Origin: Agromyces cerinus subsp. cerinus
Lineage (GTDB): Bacteria > Actinomycetota > Actinomycetes > Actinomycetales > Microbacteriaceae
Reading direction: 5' to 3'
DNA: 64,000 bases
NCBI RefSeq assembly: GCF_900142065.1
Contig: NZ_FSRJ01000002.1
Span: 186,001-250,000, forward strand
Position 1 is the stretch's first letter. Every line of letters starts with the position of its first letter. The position numbers and the translations under genes are program-made. A model generated the notes under the pieces. It was not told where the DNA came from and searched no databases. It worked only from the letters and a program-made list of their open reading frames with translations. This document shows positions 27,301 to 34,585 of this stretch, in pieces.

Positions 27301-29553
27301 AAGGTGCTCATCGCACCCGAGACGGGCGCCGGTATCGACCACGTCGCCTCCTCGGTCGACACGCCGTACGGCGAGGTCGCATCGTCGTGGCGCACGGATG
27401 CCTCGGGCGCGATGCAGCTCGACGTCACCGTTCCCGCGAACACGACCGCCGAGATCCGCATCCCGACGACGAGTCGCTGGGCGATCACGGAGGGCGGCAA
27501 GCCCGCGGCATCCGTGAAGGGCATCGAGTTCGTGCGGTACGCCGACGGCGACGCCGTGTTCGCGGTGGGCTCCGGCGAGTACGCGTTCGCGCAGAACGTG
27601 ACGCTCGGCCACCTCGGCGACACCCGTGACGCGGCGTCGGCGACCGAGGTCCAGGTGGCGGCGCTGCACAAGGACGGCGCGCTGACGAAGTCGCAGGCGA
27701 AGGCCCTCGACGACCTGGCCGACACGTTCGACGACCGGGCCGACAAGGCCTGGGACGCCTTCGTCGACGGCAAGAAGGGCCTGGAGCGCGACGTGCGCAC
27801 CGCGGTCGCCGCGCACAAGACGCTGAGCTCGATGCAGGCGATCACCGCCTACCTCGATCGGGAGGTCGGGCGCGGAACGCTCGCGGTCGAGACCGCCGAC
27901 TCGCTCCGGGCGATCCTCGCTCCGGCAGCCGAGAAGCTGGCCGCCGCGTGCGCGACGCTCGCCGGTGCGTCGGTCTCGCTGACCACGCCTGCCGAAGGGA
28001 GCTTCCCGGGAGACGCGGCGCGCGCCGAGATCGTCGTCGACGTCAGCGGCAAGAAGAAGCTGAGCGACGTCGAGGCCGAACTGACGTCGGCAGACGGGTG
28101 GAAGGTCACCGCGGTGCGAGCCGACGGCGCCAGGAAGTACACGCCAGGTTCGTCGACGACGTTCGCGTTCGATATCGCGATCCCCGCCGATGCGGCACCG
28201 GGAGGCTACGGCCTCGACGGCACCCTCAGCTACCGCTACGACGGCACCGAGGTGACGCTGCCGTTGGCGGCGCAGCTCACGGTCGCGGCGCCCGTGACGG
28301 TGGGGGCCGTCACGGTCGAGCCCGCGGCCGCTCACCCCGGTGACGTCGTGGCGGTCTCGGTCGAGCTCGTGAACCGCACGGCCGACGTGCGCTCCGGTTC
28401 GGTCCGGGTGACCGGGCCCGAGGGCTGGGGCGAGGTCGAGGTTCCGTTCGAGGCGGGCGCTGAGGCATCCGCTCGTTCGACCGTCGAGGTCGCCGTTCCC
28501 CACACGGTGACCGCGGGAGCCGCCGTGCTCACCGCGGCCGTCGGCTCGTCGGCCGAGGAGCGCGGCACGGCCTCGCTCGCGGTCGAGCTCTCGAGCACGC
28601 CGGCCGTCGTCGTCGACCACGTCGACCTCGGCCTCGCGGCCTCCGAGCAGGCGCACGGGCTGACCGCGTCCGAGCACTCGGGCACGTCGCCCGAGGCCGG
28701 GCTCACCCGCCGGTACACCCACACCTCCTACCCGGGCGGCTGGTTCGAGTTCGACGTCGCGGTTCCGGCCGGCGAACCGTTCGTGGTGCGCGCGGTCGAG
28801 ACGTTCGACGCGGCGCGGCAGAAGACCTACGACATCTCCGCCGACGGCGAGACGGTGCTCGGGCAGCGCTACACCCGGACCGAGGGCGGCGCCGGCACGA
28901 TGACCTACCAGTTCGTCGTCGACGACTCGGAGGCCACGGCCGACGGCACGGTGCGACTGCGGTTCCAGGATGTGGACGGCGCGTACGACCCGTCGATCGC
29001 CGACGTGTGGATCCTGCCGCTCGCCGGCGGCCTCGACGCGGCCGAGAACGTGCTGGCCGGATCGGCCGTCACGGCGCGCACGAGCCTGCAGGCCGCTCCG
29101 GGCTGGGGCACGGCGAACCTCGTCGACGGCAAGCGCGAGAGCCTCGCCGGCGGCGCGAAGGGGTACACCTCAGATGGCCCCGACCGGTCGCAGACGGGGG
29201 TCGACCAGTGGCTGGCCTTCGACCTCGGAGCGCCGAAGTCGTTCGACACGGTCGTGCTCTACCCGAGGACGGCGACCGCCGACGACAAGGCCGCCGACGG
29301 CACCGACGGGGCGCACTTCCCGAAGTCGTTCGCGGTACAGGTCAGCGATGACGGCACCACGTGGACGACGGTGCACGAGGTGTCCGGGCAGGCCGACCCG
29401 GGCCCGAGGCCGCAGACCTACGGCTTCGACGCCGTGCAGGCGCAGTACCTGCGGGTGCTCGTCACCGAGCTCGGACGTCCGACCGCGGAGGAGGGGCGCA
29501 TCGGGTTCTACCGGCTGCAACTCGCCGAGGTGCAGGCGTTCGACCTGCCGTAG
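24364..29553 (+). CDS. Secreted multidomain alpha-L-rhamnosidase (GH78)
   Basis: 1729 residues from a GTG at 24364 (GAGGAG 8 nt upstream) with a Sec signal peptide (residues 1 to about 37). In order: fibronectin-like rhamnosidase N-domain (38-150); an inserted jelly-roll/laminin-G-like domain (about 170-325); a second N-domain; the (alpha/alpha)6 catalytic domain (about 640-1010) with PARDERMGWTGD at 665-676 and Glu933 in TIWERWNS; a C-terminal beta domain; a helical spacer (1085-1200); two NPCBM-associated/NEW3-like domains (about 1205-1410); a DUF6805-like domain (about 1415-1560); and an F5/8-type discoidin domain (about 1560-1729). It removes terminal L-rhamnose from plant or bacterial glycans outside the cell. 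No LPXTG or other anchor was seen, so it is probably released. A LacI-type operator suggests sugar induction. Confidence 0.92.
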   Translation: MRPYFRSAAAGVLIAGTVFATVLTAPPAPAVAASRHTDRVAVGALEANSAADPIGIPLTAPRLSWQLTSTSRGAMQSAYQVRVASSERNLERPDVWDSGKVASDASVDVPFGGPDLEGATEYAWQVRVWDARGQASEWSDAATFETALASTDDWAGAEWIGADASIPEEWTDYTLTFTASKISGALGVYFRGSDSGNADMWQLSQSERSLRPHVKTNGGFAVLPATPFPAGFDFAAEHEYSITVDGTTVVTKVDGEVLDTRTVTANTAPGLVGFRTNGAETGLVSEVKVTSESGEVLVDTTFPAGDRTFTSGTVQDGKLLVAGNTEPWFAFGADVPLLRTEFDVEKQVESARIYAAARGVYELQLNGEPVGDQQLAPGWTDYNTRIQYQSYDVTEQLEAGDNAFGAEVANGWYAGNVAMFGDSVYGSDTSLIAQLRIRYTDGSEELVATDDGWRTTNGATTSADLLDGETYDARRAAALGAWSEAGYDDGEWSKVVVRPSATAKLEPQIDPPVRVTQELQATELASPADGVHVYDLGQNMVGHARVTLKGEAGQTARIRVAEVLNSDGTLYTANFRGAKATDYYTFAGDGAETWEPNFTFHGFRYVEITGVDEAPSAEDITGVVVGTDNISTGALETSSPLVNQLQSNIVWGQRGNFLSIPTDTPARDERMGWTGDINVFANTANYNMDSQLFLTKWLQDLRDTQSADGAFPGVAPVVPGRFDGGYGRAGWADAGVHVPYSLWQAYGDTQILVDSYDSMKRYVDYLDATSTDHIRNVGGYNDWLNLDDDTPATVIDTAFVAKGTREFAEIAAALGRDDDAQLYMERYEAIKAAFGAAFVSADGTVRGDSQTAYILTITNDLIPAGLEDQVAAQFVETLERRNNHLSTGFLGVDGLLPALTEIGRTDIAYTLLQNTDYPSWGYEIGKGATTIWERWNSIMPDGTFGPVEMNSFNHYAYGAVGEWMYRTMAGISALEPGYRKVLIAPETGAGIDHVASSVDTPYGEVASSWRTDASGAMQLDVTVPANTTAEIRIPTTSRWAITEGGKPAASVKGIEFVRYADGDAVFAVGSGEYAFAQNVTLGHLGDTRDAASATEVQVAALHKDGALTKSQAKALDDLADTFDDRADKAWDAFVDGKKGLERDVRTAVAAHKTLSSMQAITAYLDREVGRGTLAVETADSLRAILAPAAEKLAAACATLAGASVSLTTPAEGSFPGDAARAEIVVDVSGKKKLSDVEAELTSADGWKVTAVRADGARKYTPGSSTTFAFDIAIPADAAPGGYGLDGTLSYRYDGTEVTLPLAAQLTVAAPVTVGAVTVEPAAAHPGDVVAVSVELVNRTADVRSGSVRVTGPEGWGEVEVPFEAGAEASARSTVEVAVPHTVTAGAAVLTAAVGSSAEERGTASLAVELSSTPAVVVDHVDLGLAASEQAHGLTASEHSGTSPEAGLTRRYTHTSYPGGWFEFDVAVPAGEPFVVRAVETFDAARQKTYDISADGETVLGQRYTRTEGGAGTMTYQFVVDDSEATADGTVRLRFQDVDGAYDPSIADVWILPLAGGLDAAENVLAGSAVTARTSLQAAPGWGTANLVDGKRESLAGGAKGYTSDGPDRSQTGVDQWLAFDLGAPKSFDTVVLYPRTATADDKAADGTDGAHFPKSFAVQVSDDGTTWTTVHEVSGQADPGPRPQTYGFDAVQAQYLRVLVTELGRPTAEEGRIGFYRLQLAEVQAFDLP

Positions 29554-29565
29554 TCGAGAGACGCG

Positions 29566-29595
29566 GAACGGGCGGCCCGATCGGGCCGCCCGTTC
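29566..29595 (+). terminator. Perfect 30-bp hairpin after the rhamnosidase gene
   Basis: GAACGGGCGGCCCGA and its exact complement are adjacent, 12 bp after the stop. It is probably the terminator of this monocistronic gene. Confidence 0.7.
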
Positions 29596-29617
29596 TGCGC
29601 GTCCGGGGTGCATGGGC

Positions 29618-29679
29618 GTCGAAACGACACGACTCGTCGGGAGGTGCGGGCGAGCAGCGGCACGTCGCGTCATCTCGAC
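29618..29679. repeat. 62-bp inverted-repeat element, copy 2
   Basis: The ends are GTCGAAACGAC (29618-29628) and GTCATCTCGAC (29669-29679), with a 40-bp core including GCGGGCGAGCAGCG. It has the same length and orientation as copy 1 (24075-24136). Its right end supplies the last codons and stop of glpD. Confidence 0.7.
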
Positions 29680-31349
29680 TGCTGGGCCAACGCCTCCTCG
29701 ACGATCTCGGCGACCGCCGTGTGCGCCCGCTCGCGGTCGGAGGCGACGAGGCCGATGCGGGTGCGCCGGTCGAGCACGTCGTCGACATCGAGCGCCCCTT
29801 CGGCGAGCACCGCGAACTCGATCTCGGCGCGCGTGACGTCGAGGTCGGGTGCGACGCGCTCGGCGGGGTCGGTGCAGCGGGCGAGGTCGAGCACAGCGGA
29901 TGCCTCGGCGCCGAAGCGGGCGACGAGGGACGCAGGCAGCTCGGGGCGGGTGGTCGCGTGGGCCGGCGAGTCCGCCGGCGTGGTCGCGCCGGTCGCGCCG
30001 GTCGCCACCGGAACCGCCGAGCCGGGCGCTCCCACCAGGGCGAGTGTCGCAGTGCGGCAGCCGGGGTCGGCGAGGCCGGCGTGCCGGCACGCGAGGTCGA
30101 CCGCGTCACGGGCCATCGCCCGGTAGGTCGTGAGCTTGCCGCCGAGCACGTTGAGCAGGCCCGCCTCCGAGACGGCGACGTGGTGCCGGCGGGAGATGTC
30201 GGCGGTCGAGCCGTCGCCACCCGTGTCGATGAGCGGGCGGAGCCCGGCGAAGGCGCCGAGCACGTCGTCTCGGCCGAGGGGGCGTTCGAGGGCCGCCGAC
30301 ACGGTGCGCAGCAGGAAGTCGATCTCGGCGTCCTGCGGCTGCGGCACGTCGGGCACCGGCCCCGGAGCCTCCTCGTCGGTGAGGCCGACGACGACTCGAC
30401 CGAGCTGCTGCGGCAGCGCGAAGACGAAGCGACTGATCGAGCCCGGATGCGGCACGGTGAGTGCGGCGGTCGGGTGGCCGAGCGCGGCGGCGTCGAGCAC
30501 GAGGTGGGTGCCCCGACTCGGGCGCATGCGGATGCCGGGGTCGAGCTCACCCGCCCAGACTCCGGCGGCGTTCACGACGACCCGGGCGCGCACGCGCAGC
30601 GAGCCGCCGCCGATCGTGTCGACGAGCGTCGCGCCGTCGGCATCCGCGTTCGAGATGCGAACTCGGGTGAGCACCGTCGCACCGTATGCGGCTGCGGTGC
30701 GGGCGAGCGCCACGACGAGGCGGGCGTCGTCGACGAGTTGGCCGTCGTGCGAGAGCACCCCGCCGCGCAGGCCCTCGCGGCGCAGGGCGGGGGCGAGTCG
30801 CAGCGCCTCGTCGCGGCCGATGCGGCGCGGGTGCGCCAGCACATCGCCGGGCGTGCGCGCGAGCATGCGCAGCCCGTCGCCCATGCCCATGCCGAGGCCG
30901 CCGAACACGCGCTGCTTCGTCGAGACGGAGGGCACGAACGGCAGTAGCTGGGGGAGGCTCCGCACGAGGTGCGGCGCGACGCGCGTCATCAGGATGTGCC
31001 GCTCCGCGGCGCTCTCGCGGGCGACGGCGACGTCACCGGTCGCGAGGTAGCGCAGCCCGCCGTGCACGAGCTTCGAGCTCCAGCGGCTGGTGCCGAACGC
31101 GAGGTCGTGCGCCTCGGCGAGCACCACCGAGAGTCCGCGGCTCGCGGCGTCGAGCGCCACGCCGGCGCCCGTGACGCCACCGCCGATAACAAGCAGGTCG
31201 ACCGGCTCGCTGCGCGCGGCGAGTGCGTCGAGGTCCCGGGCTCGGCGGGCGGCGTTCAGCGCAGGGGAGTGCGCCGCAGGGCTCGGCTGCTCCCGCGCAC
31301 CGGTGCCCTTCGGGTTCAGGGGCGGAGATGTCCGTCGAGTGCGTGCCAA
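29670..31349 (-). CDS. glpD: Aerobic glycerol-3-phosphate dehydrogenase (GlpD/GlpA family)
   Basis: About 559 residues. The FAD dinucleotide motif VIGGGVTGAG is followed by the family signature GTSRWSSKLVHGGLRYL. GLRPLIDTGG and the C-terminal DAO_C domain are present. It oxidises glycerol-3-phosphate to dihydroxyacetone phosphate at the membrane and passes electrons to quinone. The start is unclear: there is no in-frame ATG or GTG near the N-terminus. The best candidate is TTG at 31349 (GGAG 9 nt upstream), overlapping the end of the TetR gene by 34 bp. It probably forms an operon with tetR, and gene order matches mycobacterial glpD1-tetR-(FAD synthase)-(lipid kinase). Confidence 0.9.
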   Translation of the reverse strand: MARTRRTSPPLNPKGTGAREQPSPAAHSPALNAARRARDLDALAARSEPVDLLVIGGGVTGAGVALDAASRGLSVVLAEAHDLAFGTSRWSSKLVHGGLRYLATGDVAVARESAAERHILMTRVAPHLVRSLPQLLPFVPSVSTKQRVFGGLGMGMGDGLRMLARTPGDVLAHPRRIGRDEALRLAPALRREGLRGGVLSHDGQLVDDARLVVALARTAAAYGATVLTRVRISNADADGATLVDTIGGGSLRVRARVVVNAAGVWAGELDPGIRMRPSRGTHLVLDAAALGHPTAALTVPHPGSISRFVFALPQQLGRVVVGLTDEEAPGPVPDVPQPQDAEIDFLLRTVSAALERPLGRDDVLGAFAGLRPLIDTGGDGSTADISRRHHVAVSEAGLLNVLGGKLTTYRAMARDAVDLACRHAGLADPGCRTATLALVGAPGSAVPVATGATGATTPADSPAHATTRPELPASLVARFGAEASAVLDLARCTDPAERVAPDLDVTRAEIEFAVLAEGALDVDDVLDRRTRIGLVASDRERAHTAVAEIVEEALAQQSR

Positions 31350-31912
31350 AGTTCGCTGCTCCAATGCGGCTCGTCGATGAGGGCGGAGACGGTGTTGTGA
31401 GAGAGGATCGCCGACTGGGCGATGAGCAGGAGCATGACCGCGAGATCGCCCGGCGCGCCGGCGCGCACCGAGCCGCCCTGCTGGGCGAGTTCGATCGCGG
31501 TGGAGAGCCACTGCAGGATGACGCGCTGGCTCTGGCCGATGCGCTGCAACGTGTACCGGGTGAAGACCTCGGGCTCGCGCTCGAGCAGGCGTCCGTAGAG
31601 GGGGTCGGTGCGGAACAGCTCGGAGAAGCGCATCACGTCGCGCACGAGGTCGCTCCGCGAACGGGCGGGTTCGGGGAACTGCTCGATGAGCGACACCGTG
31701 GCGCGGAGCAGTGCCGCGCGCACGATCTCGTCGGCGCTGGCCCAGCGGCGGTACACGGTGGGCCGACTGACCCCGGCGTTGCGCGCGACCTCGGCGACCG
31801 TGACCCCGCCGACTCCGCGCGCGGCGATGAGTTCCACCGCGGCGTCGAGCATGCGCGTCTCGGCCTCGTCCCAGACGGGCCGGTCGAGCAGGACTGCTTG
31901 ACGATCTTCCAT
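31316..31912 (-). CDS. TetR-family regulator of the glycerolipid cluster
   Basis: 198 residues. The N-terminal HTH is VTVAEVARNAGVSRPTVYRRW; the C-terminal ligand domain is variable. It is divergent from the AGPS-like gene with only 20 bp between the two start codons. That gap contains the dyad GTGTCACAC (31916-31924), so one operator could control both directions. The equivalent mycobacterial position holds Rv2250c (TetR). The ligand may be an acyl-CoA or glycerol metabolite (inference). Confidence 0.88.
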   Translation of the reverse strand: MEDRQAVLLDRPVWDEAETRMLDAAVELIAARGVGGVTVAEVARNAGVSRPTVYRRWASADEIVRAALLRATVSLIEQFPEPARSRSDLVRDVMRFSELFRTDPLYGRLLEREPEVFTRYTLQRIGQSQRVILQWLSTAIELAQQGGSVRAGAPGDLAVMLLLIAQSAILSHNTVSALIDEPHWSSELWHALDGHLRP

Positions 31913-31915
31913 GAT

Positions 31916-31930
31916 GTGTCACACTGTAAC
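31916..31930. promoter_or_regulatory. Shared operator/promoter in the 20-bp tetR-AGPS divergent gap
   Basis: GTGTCACACTGTAAC contains a GTGT-C-ACAC dyad. TACAGT on the minus strand is a possible -10 for tetR. Both genes would have very short leaders or none. Confidence 0.45.
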
Positions 31931-31932
31931 GC

Positions 31933-33579
31933 ATGGTCGACGGAGACACCTCACCCACTGCCGCAAGCGTCGGCGACGAGACATCCACCCCGATGCGGTG
32001 GAACGGCTGGGGCGACCCGGCGAAGGCGAAGGAGCTGCCGCTCGCAGTGCGGGCGCTGCTGCCGGTCATGCTCGGGCGCACGCCGAAGCCCGATGCCGCT
32101 GTCGCCCTCGACGAGGTCGAGCTCGCGCCGTCGGCGCTCGACGGCGCGGACCGGGCCGCGCTCGCCGCGATCGTCGGCGACGCGCACGTCGCGAGCGACG
32201 ACGACGTGCGCATCCGTCACTCCGGTGGGCGCTCGACGCCCGACCTGCTCCGCCGTCGCGCGCGTCGACAGGATGCCCCCGACGCGGTCGTCTCGCCGGC
32301 CGACCACGCCCAGGTCGTCGAGGTGCTGCGACTGGCGGGCGAGCGCGGCATCGCCGTCGTGCCGTTCGGCGGCGGCACGAGTGTCGTGGGCGGACTCGAC
32401 CCCGAACGCGGCACGCACCGCGCGGTGATCGCCCTCGAACTGCGCCGGCTCACCGGGCTCGTCTCCCTCGACGAGACGAGCGGCGAGGCGGCGCTGCGGG
32501 CCGGCACCACCGGGCCCGAGGCCGAGCGGCTGCTCGGCGAGCACGGGTTCGAGCTCGGGCACTTCCCGCAGAGCTTCCGCTACGCGACCATCGGCGGCTT
32601 CGCCGCCGCGCGCTCCTCCGGCCAGAACTCGGCCGGCAACGGCCGCTTCGACGCGATGGTCACGGGCCTGCGCGTCGCGACCCCGACCGGTGAGCTCGAG
32701 CTCGGTCGTGCGCCGGGATCGGCCGCCGGCCCCGACCTCCTGCGGCTCTTCCTCGGCTCCGAGGGGGCGTTCGGCGTCATCACCGAGGTGCGGGTGCGCG
32801 TGCACCGTGCACCGGAGGCGCGGCTGGCCGAGGCCTGGACCTTCCCCGACTTCGCGGCAGGCGCCGATGCCCTGCGCCGGGTCGCACAGCTCGGCACCGG
32901 CCCGACCGTCATCCGCCTCTCGGACGAGGCGGAGACGGGCGTCTCCCTCGCTCAGGTCGGCCGCATCGGCAAGGCGCTCGCGAAGGGCGCGAGCGCGGTC
33001 ACGATCTTCGAGGGCGACGCCGAGCTCGCCGCCGAGCGGCAGGCCCGCACGGCGCAGGTGCTGCGCGAGTCGGGCGGCGTCTCGGCCGGCACCGCGCCCG
33101 CCGAGGAGTGGGTGCACGGGCGGTTCAACGCGCCGTACCTCCGTGACGCCCTGCTCGATCACGGGGTCTTCTGCGAGACCCTCGAGACCGCGACCACCTG
33201 GGCGAACCTCGAGCGGCTGAAGCGTGAGGTCACCGCCGCGATCACCGACGGCTTCGCCGAGCAGCGTGCCAAGTCGCTCGTGCTCTGCCACGTGTCGCAC
33301 ATCTACCCGACCGGTGCCGCGCTCTACTTCACGATCCTCGCGGGGGTGAAGGGCGACCAGCTCGCCGCCTGGGAGCCCGTGAAGGCCTCGGTGAACGACG
33401 CGCTCATGTCGGGTGGCGGCACCATCAGCCACCACCACGGCGTCGGGCGCGACCACGCCCCGTGGCTCGAACGCGAGATCGGTCCGGTTGGGCTGCGGAT
33501 CCTCCGCGCCGTGAAGGCGGAGCTCGACCCTGCCGGTGTGATGAACCCCGGCGCGCTCCTCGAGCCCGGGAGCAACTGA
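31933..33579 (+). CDS. FAD-binding oxidoreductase, alkyldihydroxyacetonephosphate synthase-like
   Basis: 548 residues. The PCMH-type FAD domain has VVPFGGGTSVVGG (about 143-155) and FRYATIGGFAAARSSGQNS. The C-terminal domain carries the AGPS-type active site, with HIYPTGAALYFT and the HHH motif of GTISHHHGVGRDH (about 497-509). AGPS enzymes swap an acyl for an alkyl group on acyl-DHAP, the first step of ether-lipid synthesis. Bacterial homologues such as Rv2251 are only annotated by similarity. It is followed after 1 bp by a lipid kinase gene. Confidence 0.85.
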   Translation: MVDGDTSPTAASVGDETSTPMRWNGWGDPAKAKELPLAVRALLPVMLGRTPKPDAAVALDEVELAPSALDGADRAALAAIVGDAHVASDDDVRIRHSGGRSTPDLLRRRARRQDAPDAVVSPADHAQVVEVLRLAGERGIAVVPFGGGTSVVGGLDPERGTHRAVIALELRRLTGLVSLDETSGEAALRAGTTGPEAERLLGEHGFELGHFPQSFRYATIGGFAAARSSGQNSAGNGRFDAMVTGLRVATPTGELELGRAPGSAAGPDLLRLFLGSEGAFGVITEVRVRVHRAPEARLAEAWTFPDFAAGADALRRVAQLGTGPTVIRLSDEAETGVSLAQVGRIGKALAKGASAVTIFEGDAELAAERQARTAQVLRESGGVSAGTAPAEEWVHGRFNAPYLRDALLDHGVFCETLETATTWANLERLKREVTAAITDGFAEQRAKSLVLCHVSHIYPTGAALYFTILAGVKGDQLAAWEPVKASVNDALMSGGGTISHHHGVGRDHAPWLEREIGPVGLRILRAVKAELDPAGVMNPGALLEPGSN

Positions 33580-33580
33580 C

Positions 33581-34585
33581 ATGACCGGGCACATCGCCGT
33601 GCTCGTGAACCCCAGCTCGGGTCGCGGTCGCGGCGCCGCCGCGGCAGCCCGGGCCGTCGAACGCCTCGAGGCGCTCACCGACGAGGTGCGCGTGTTCGCA
33701 GGCGACTCGGTCGACGACTCCCGGCGGCTCGCACGCGAGGCCGTCGCGGGCGCGCCGCGCGCGCTCGTGGTCGTCGGCGGCGACGGCACCCTCTCGTCGG
33801 TGCTCGACGCCGTCGTGGGTTCCGGCGTGCCGATCGCACTCGTGCCCGCGGGCACGGGCAACGACCTCGCGCGCGCCCTCGGCCTGCCGTTCGAGGCATC
33901 CGACGCCGCTTCGGCCGCCGCCGAGCTCGCCCTGAACGGCACGCCCCGCCCGATCGACGTCGGCGAGGTGGAGTCGGCGGCGGGCATCGCGCGCTTCCTG
34001 ACCGTCGCCGCGCTCGGCTTCGACGCGCACGTCAGCGAGCGCACCAATCGGCTGAAGTGGCCGCGCGGGCGAGTCCGCTACTACCTGGCGATCCTCATCG
34101 AGGTCGCCCGGCTGCGCCCGATGCCGTTCGCCGTCGCGTTCGACGGCGGTGCGATGCAGTCCATGCCCGGCACCCTCATCGCCGTGGGCTCCACGCGCAG
34201 CTACGGTGGCGGCATGCCGGTGTGCCCCGACGCCGACCCCGCCGACGGCCTGCTCGACGTCACGCACGTCGCACCGCTCGGGCGTGCGAAGCTCGTGCGC
34301 CTCTTCCCGCTGCTGCTGCGCGGCACGCATGGCGAACGACCCGAGGTGACGACGGTGCGGGCGACGCACGTCGAGGTCGACGCGCCGGGCCTCGTGGTCT
34401 ATGCCGACGGCGAGCGGGTGGGCGCCGGGCGGGCGCGCATCCGGGTGGTGCCCGGTGCGCTCACGATGCTCGTGCCCGCTACGGTCGGCGCGGCCGATGA
34501 GCATGACGGGTACGGCGAGGCCGGCGCCGGCGCCGGCGCCGGCGCCGGCGCCGAGACCGAGTCCGGTGGGGAGGTCGCGGCATGA
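33581..34585 (+). CDS. Diacylglycerol/lipid kinase (DAGK catalytic family)
   Basis: 334 residues. The DAGK catalytic domain has NPSSGRGRG, the nucleotide motif VVGGDGTLSSVLD (about 64-76), and PAGTGNDLARALGLP. It phosphorylates diacylglycerol or a related lipid with ATP at the membrane face; the mycobacterial counterpart in the same neighbourhood is Rv2252. The C-terminus ends in an unusual (Ala-Gly)n tract encoded by GCCGGC repeats, and the stop overlaps the next ATG by 4 bp. Confidence 0.9.
   Translation: MTGHIAVLVNPSSGRGRGAAAAARAVERLEALTDEVRVFAGDSVDDSRRLAREAVAGAPRALVVVGGDGTLSSVLDAVVGSGVPIALVPAGTGNDLARALGLPFEASDAASAAAELALNGTPRPIDVGEVESAAGIARFLTVAALGFDAHVSERTNRLKWPRGRVRYYLAILIEVARLRPMPFAVAFDGGAMQSMPGTLIAVGSTRSYGGGMPVCPDADPADGLLDVTHVAPLGRAKLVRLFPLLLRGTHGERPEVTTVRATHVEVDAPGLVVYADGERVGAGRARIRVVPGALTMLVPATVGAADEHDGYGEAGAGAGAGAGAETESGGEVAA
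34520..34552 (+). repeat. GCCGGC hexanucleotide tandem repeat in the lipid kinase C-terminus
   Basis: Five and a half perfect GCCGGC units encode alternating Ala-Gly just before the stop. Slippage in 6-bp steps would change length without a frameshift. Confidence 0.9.
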
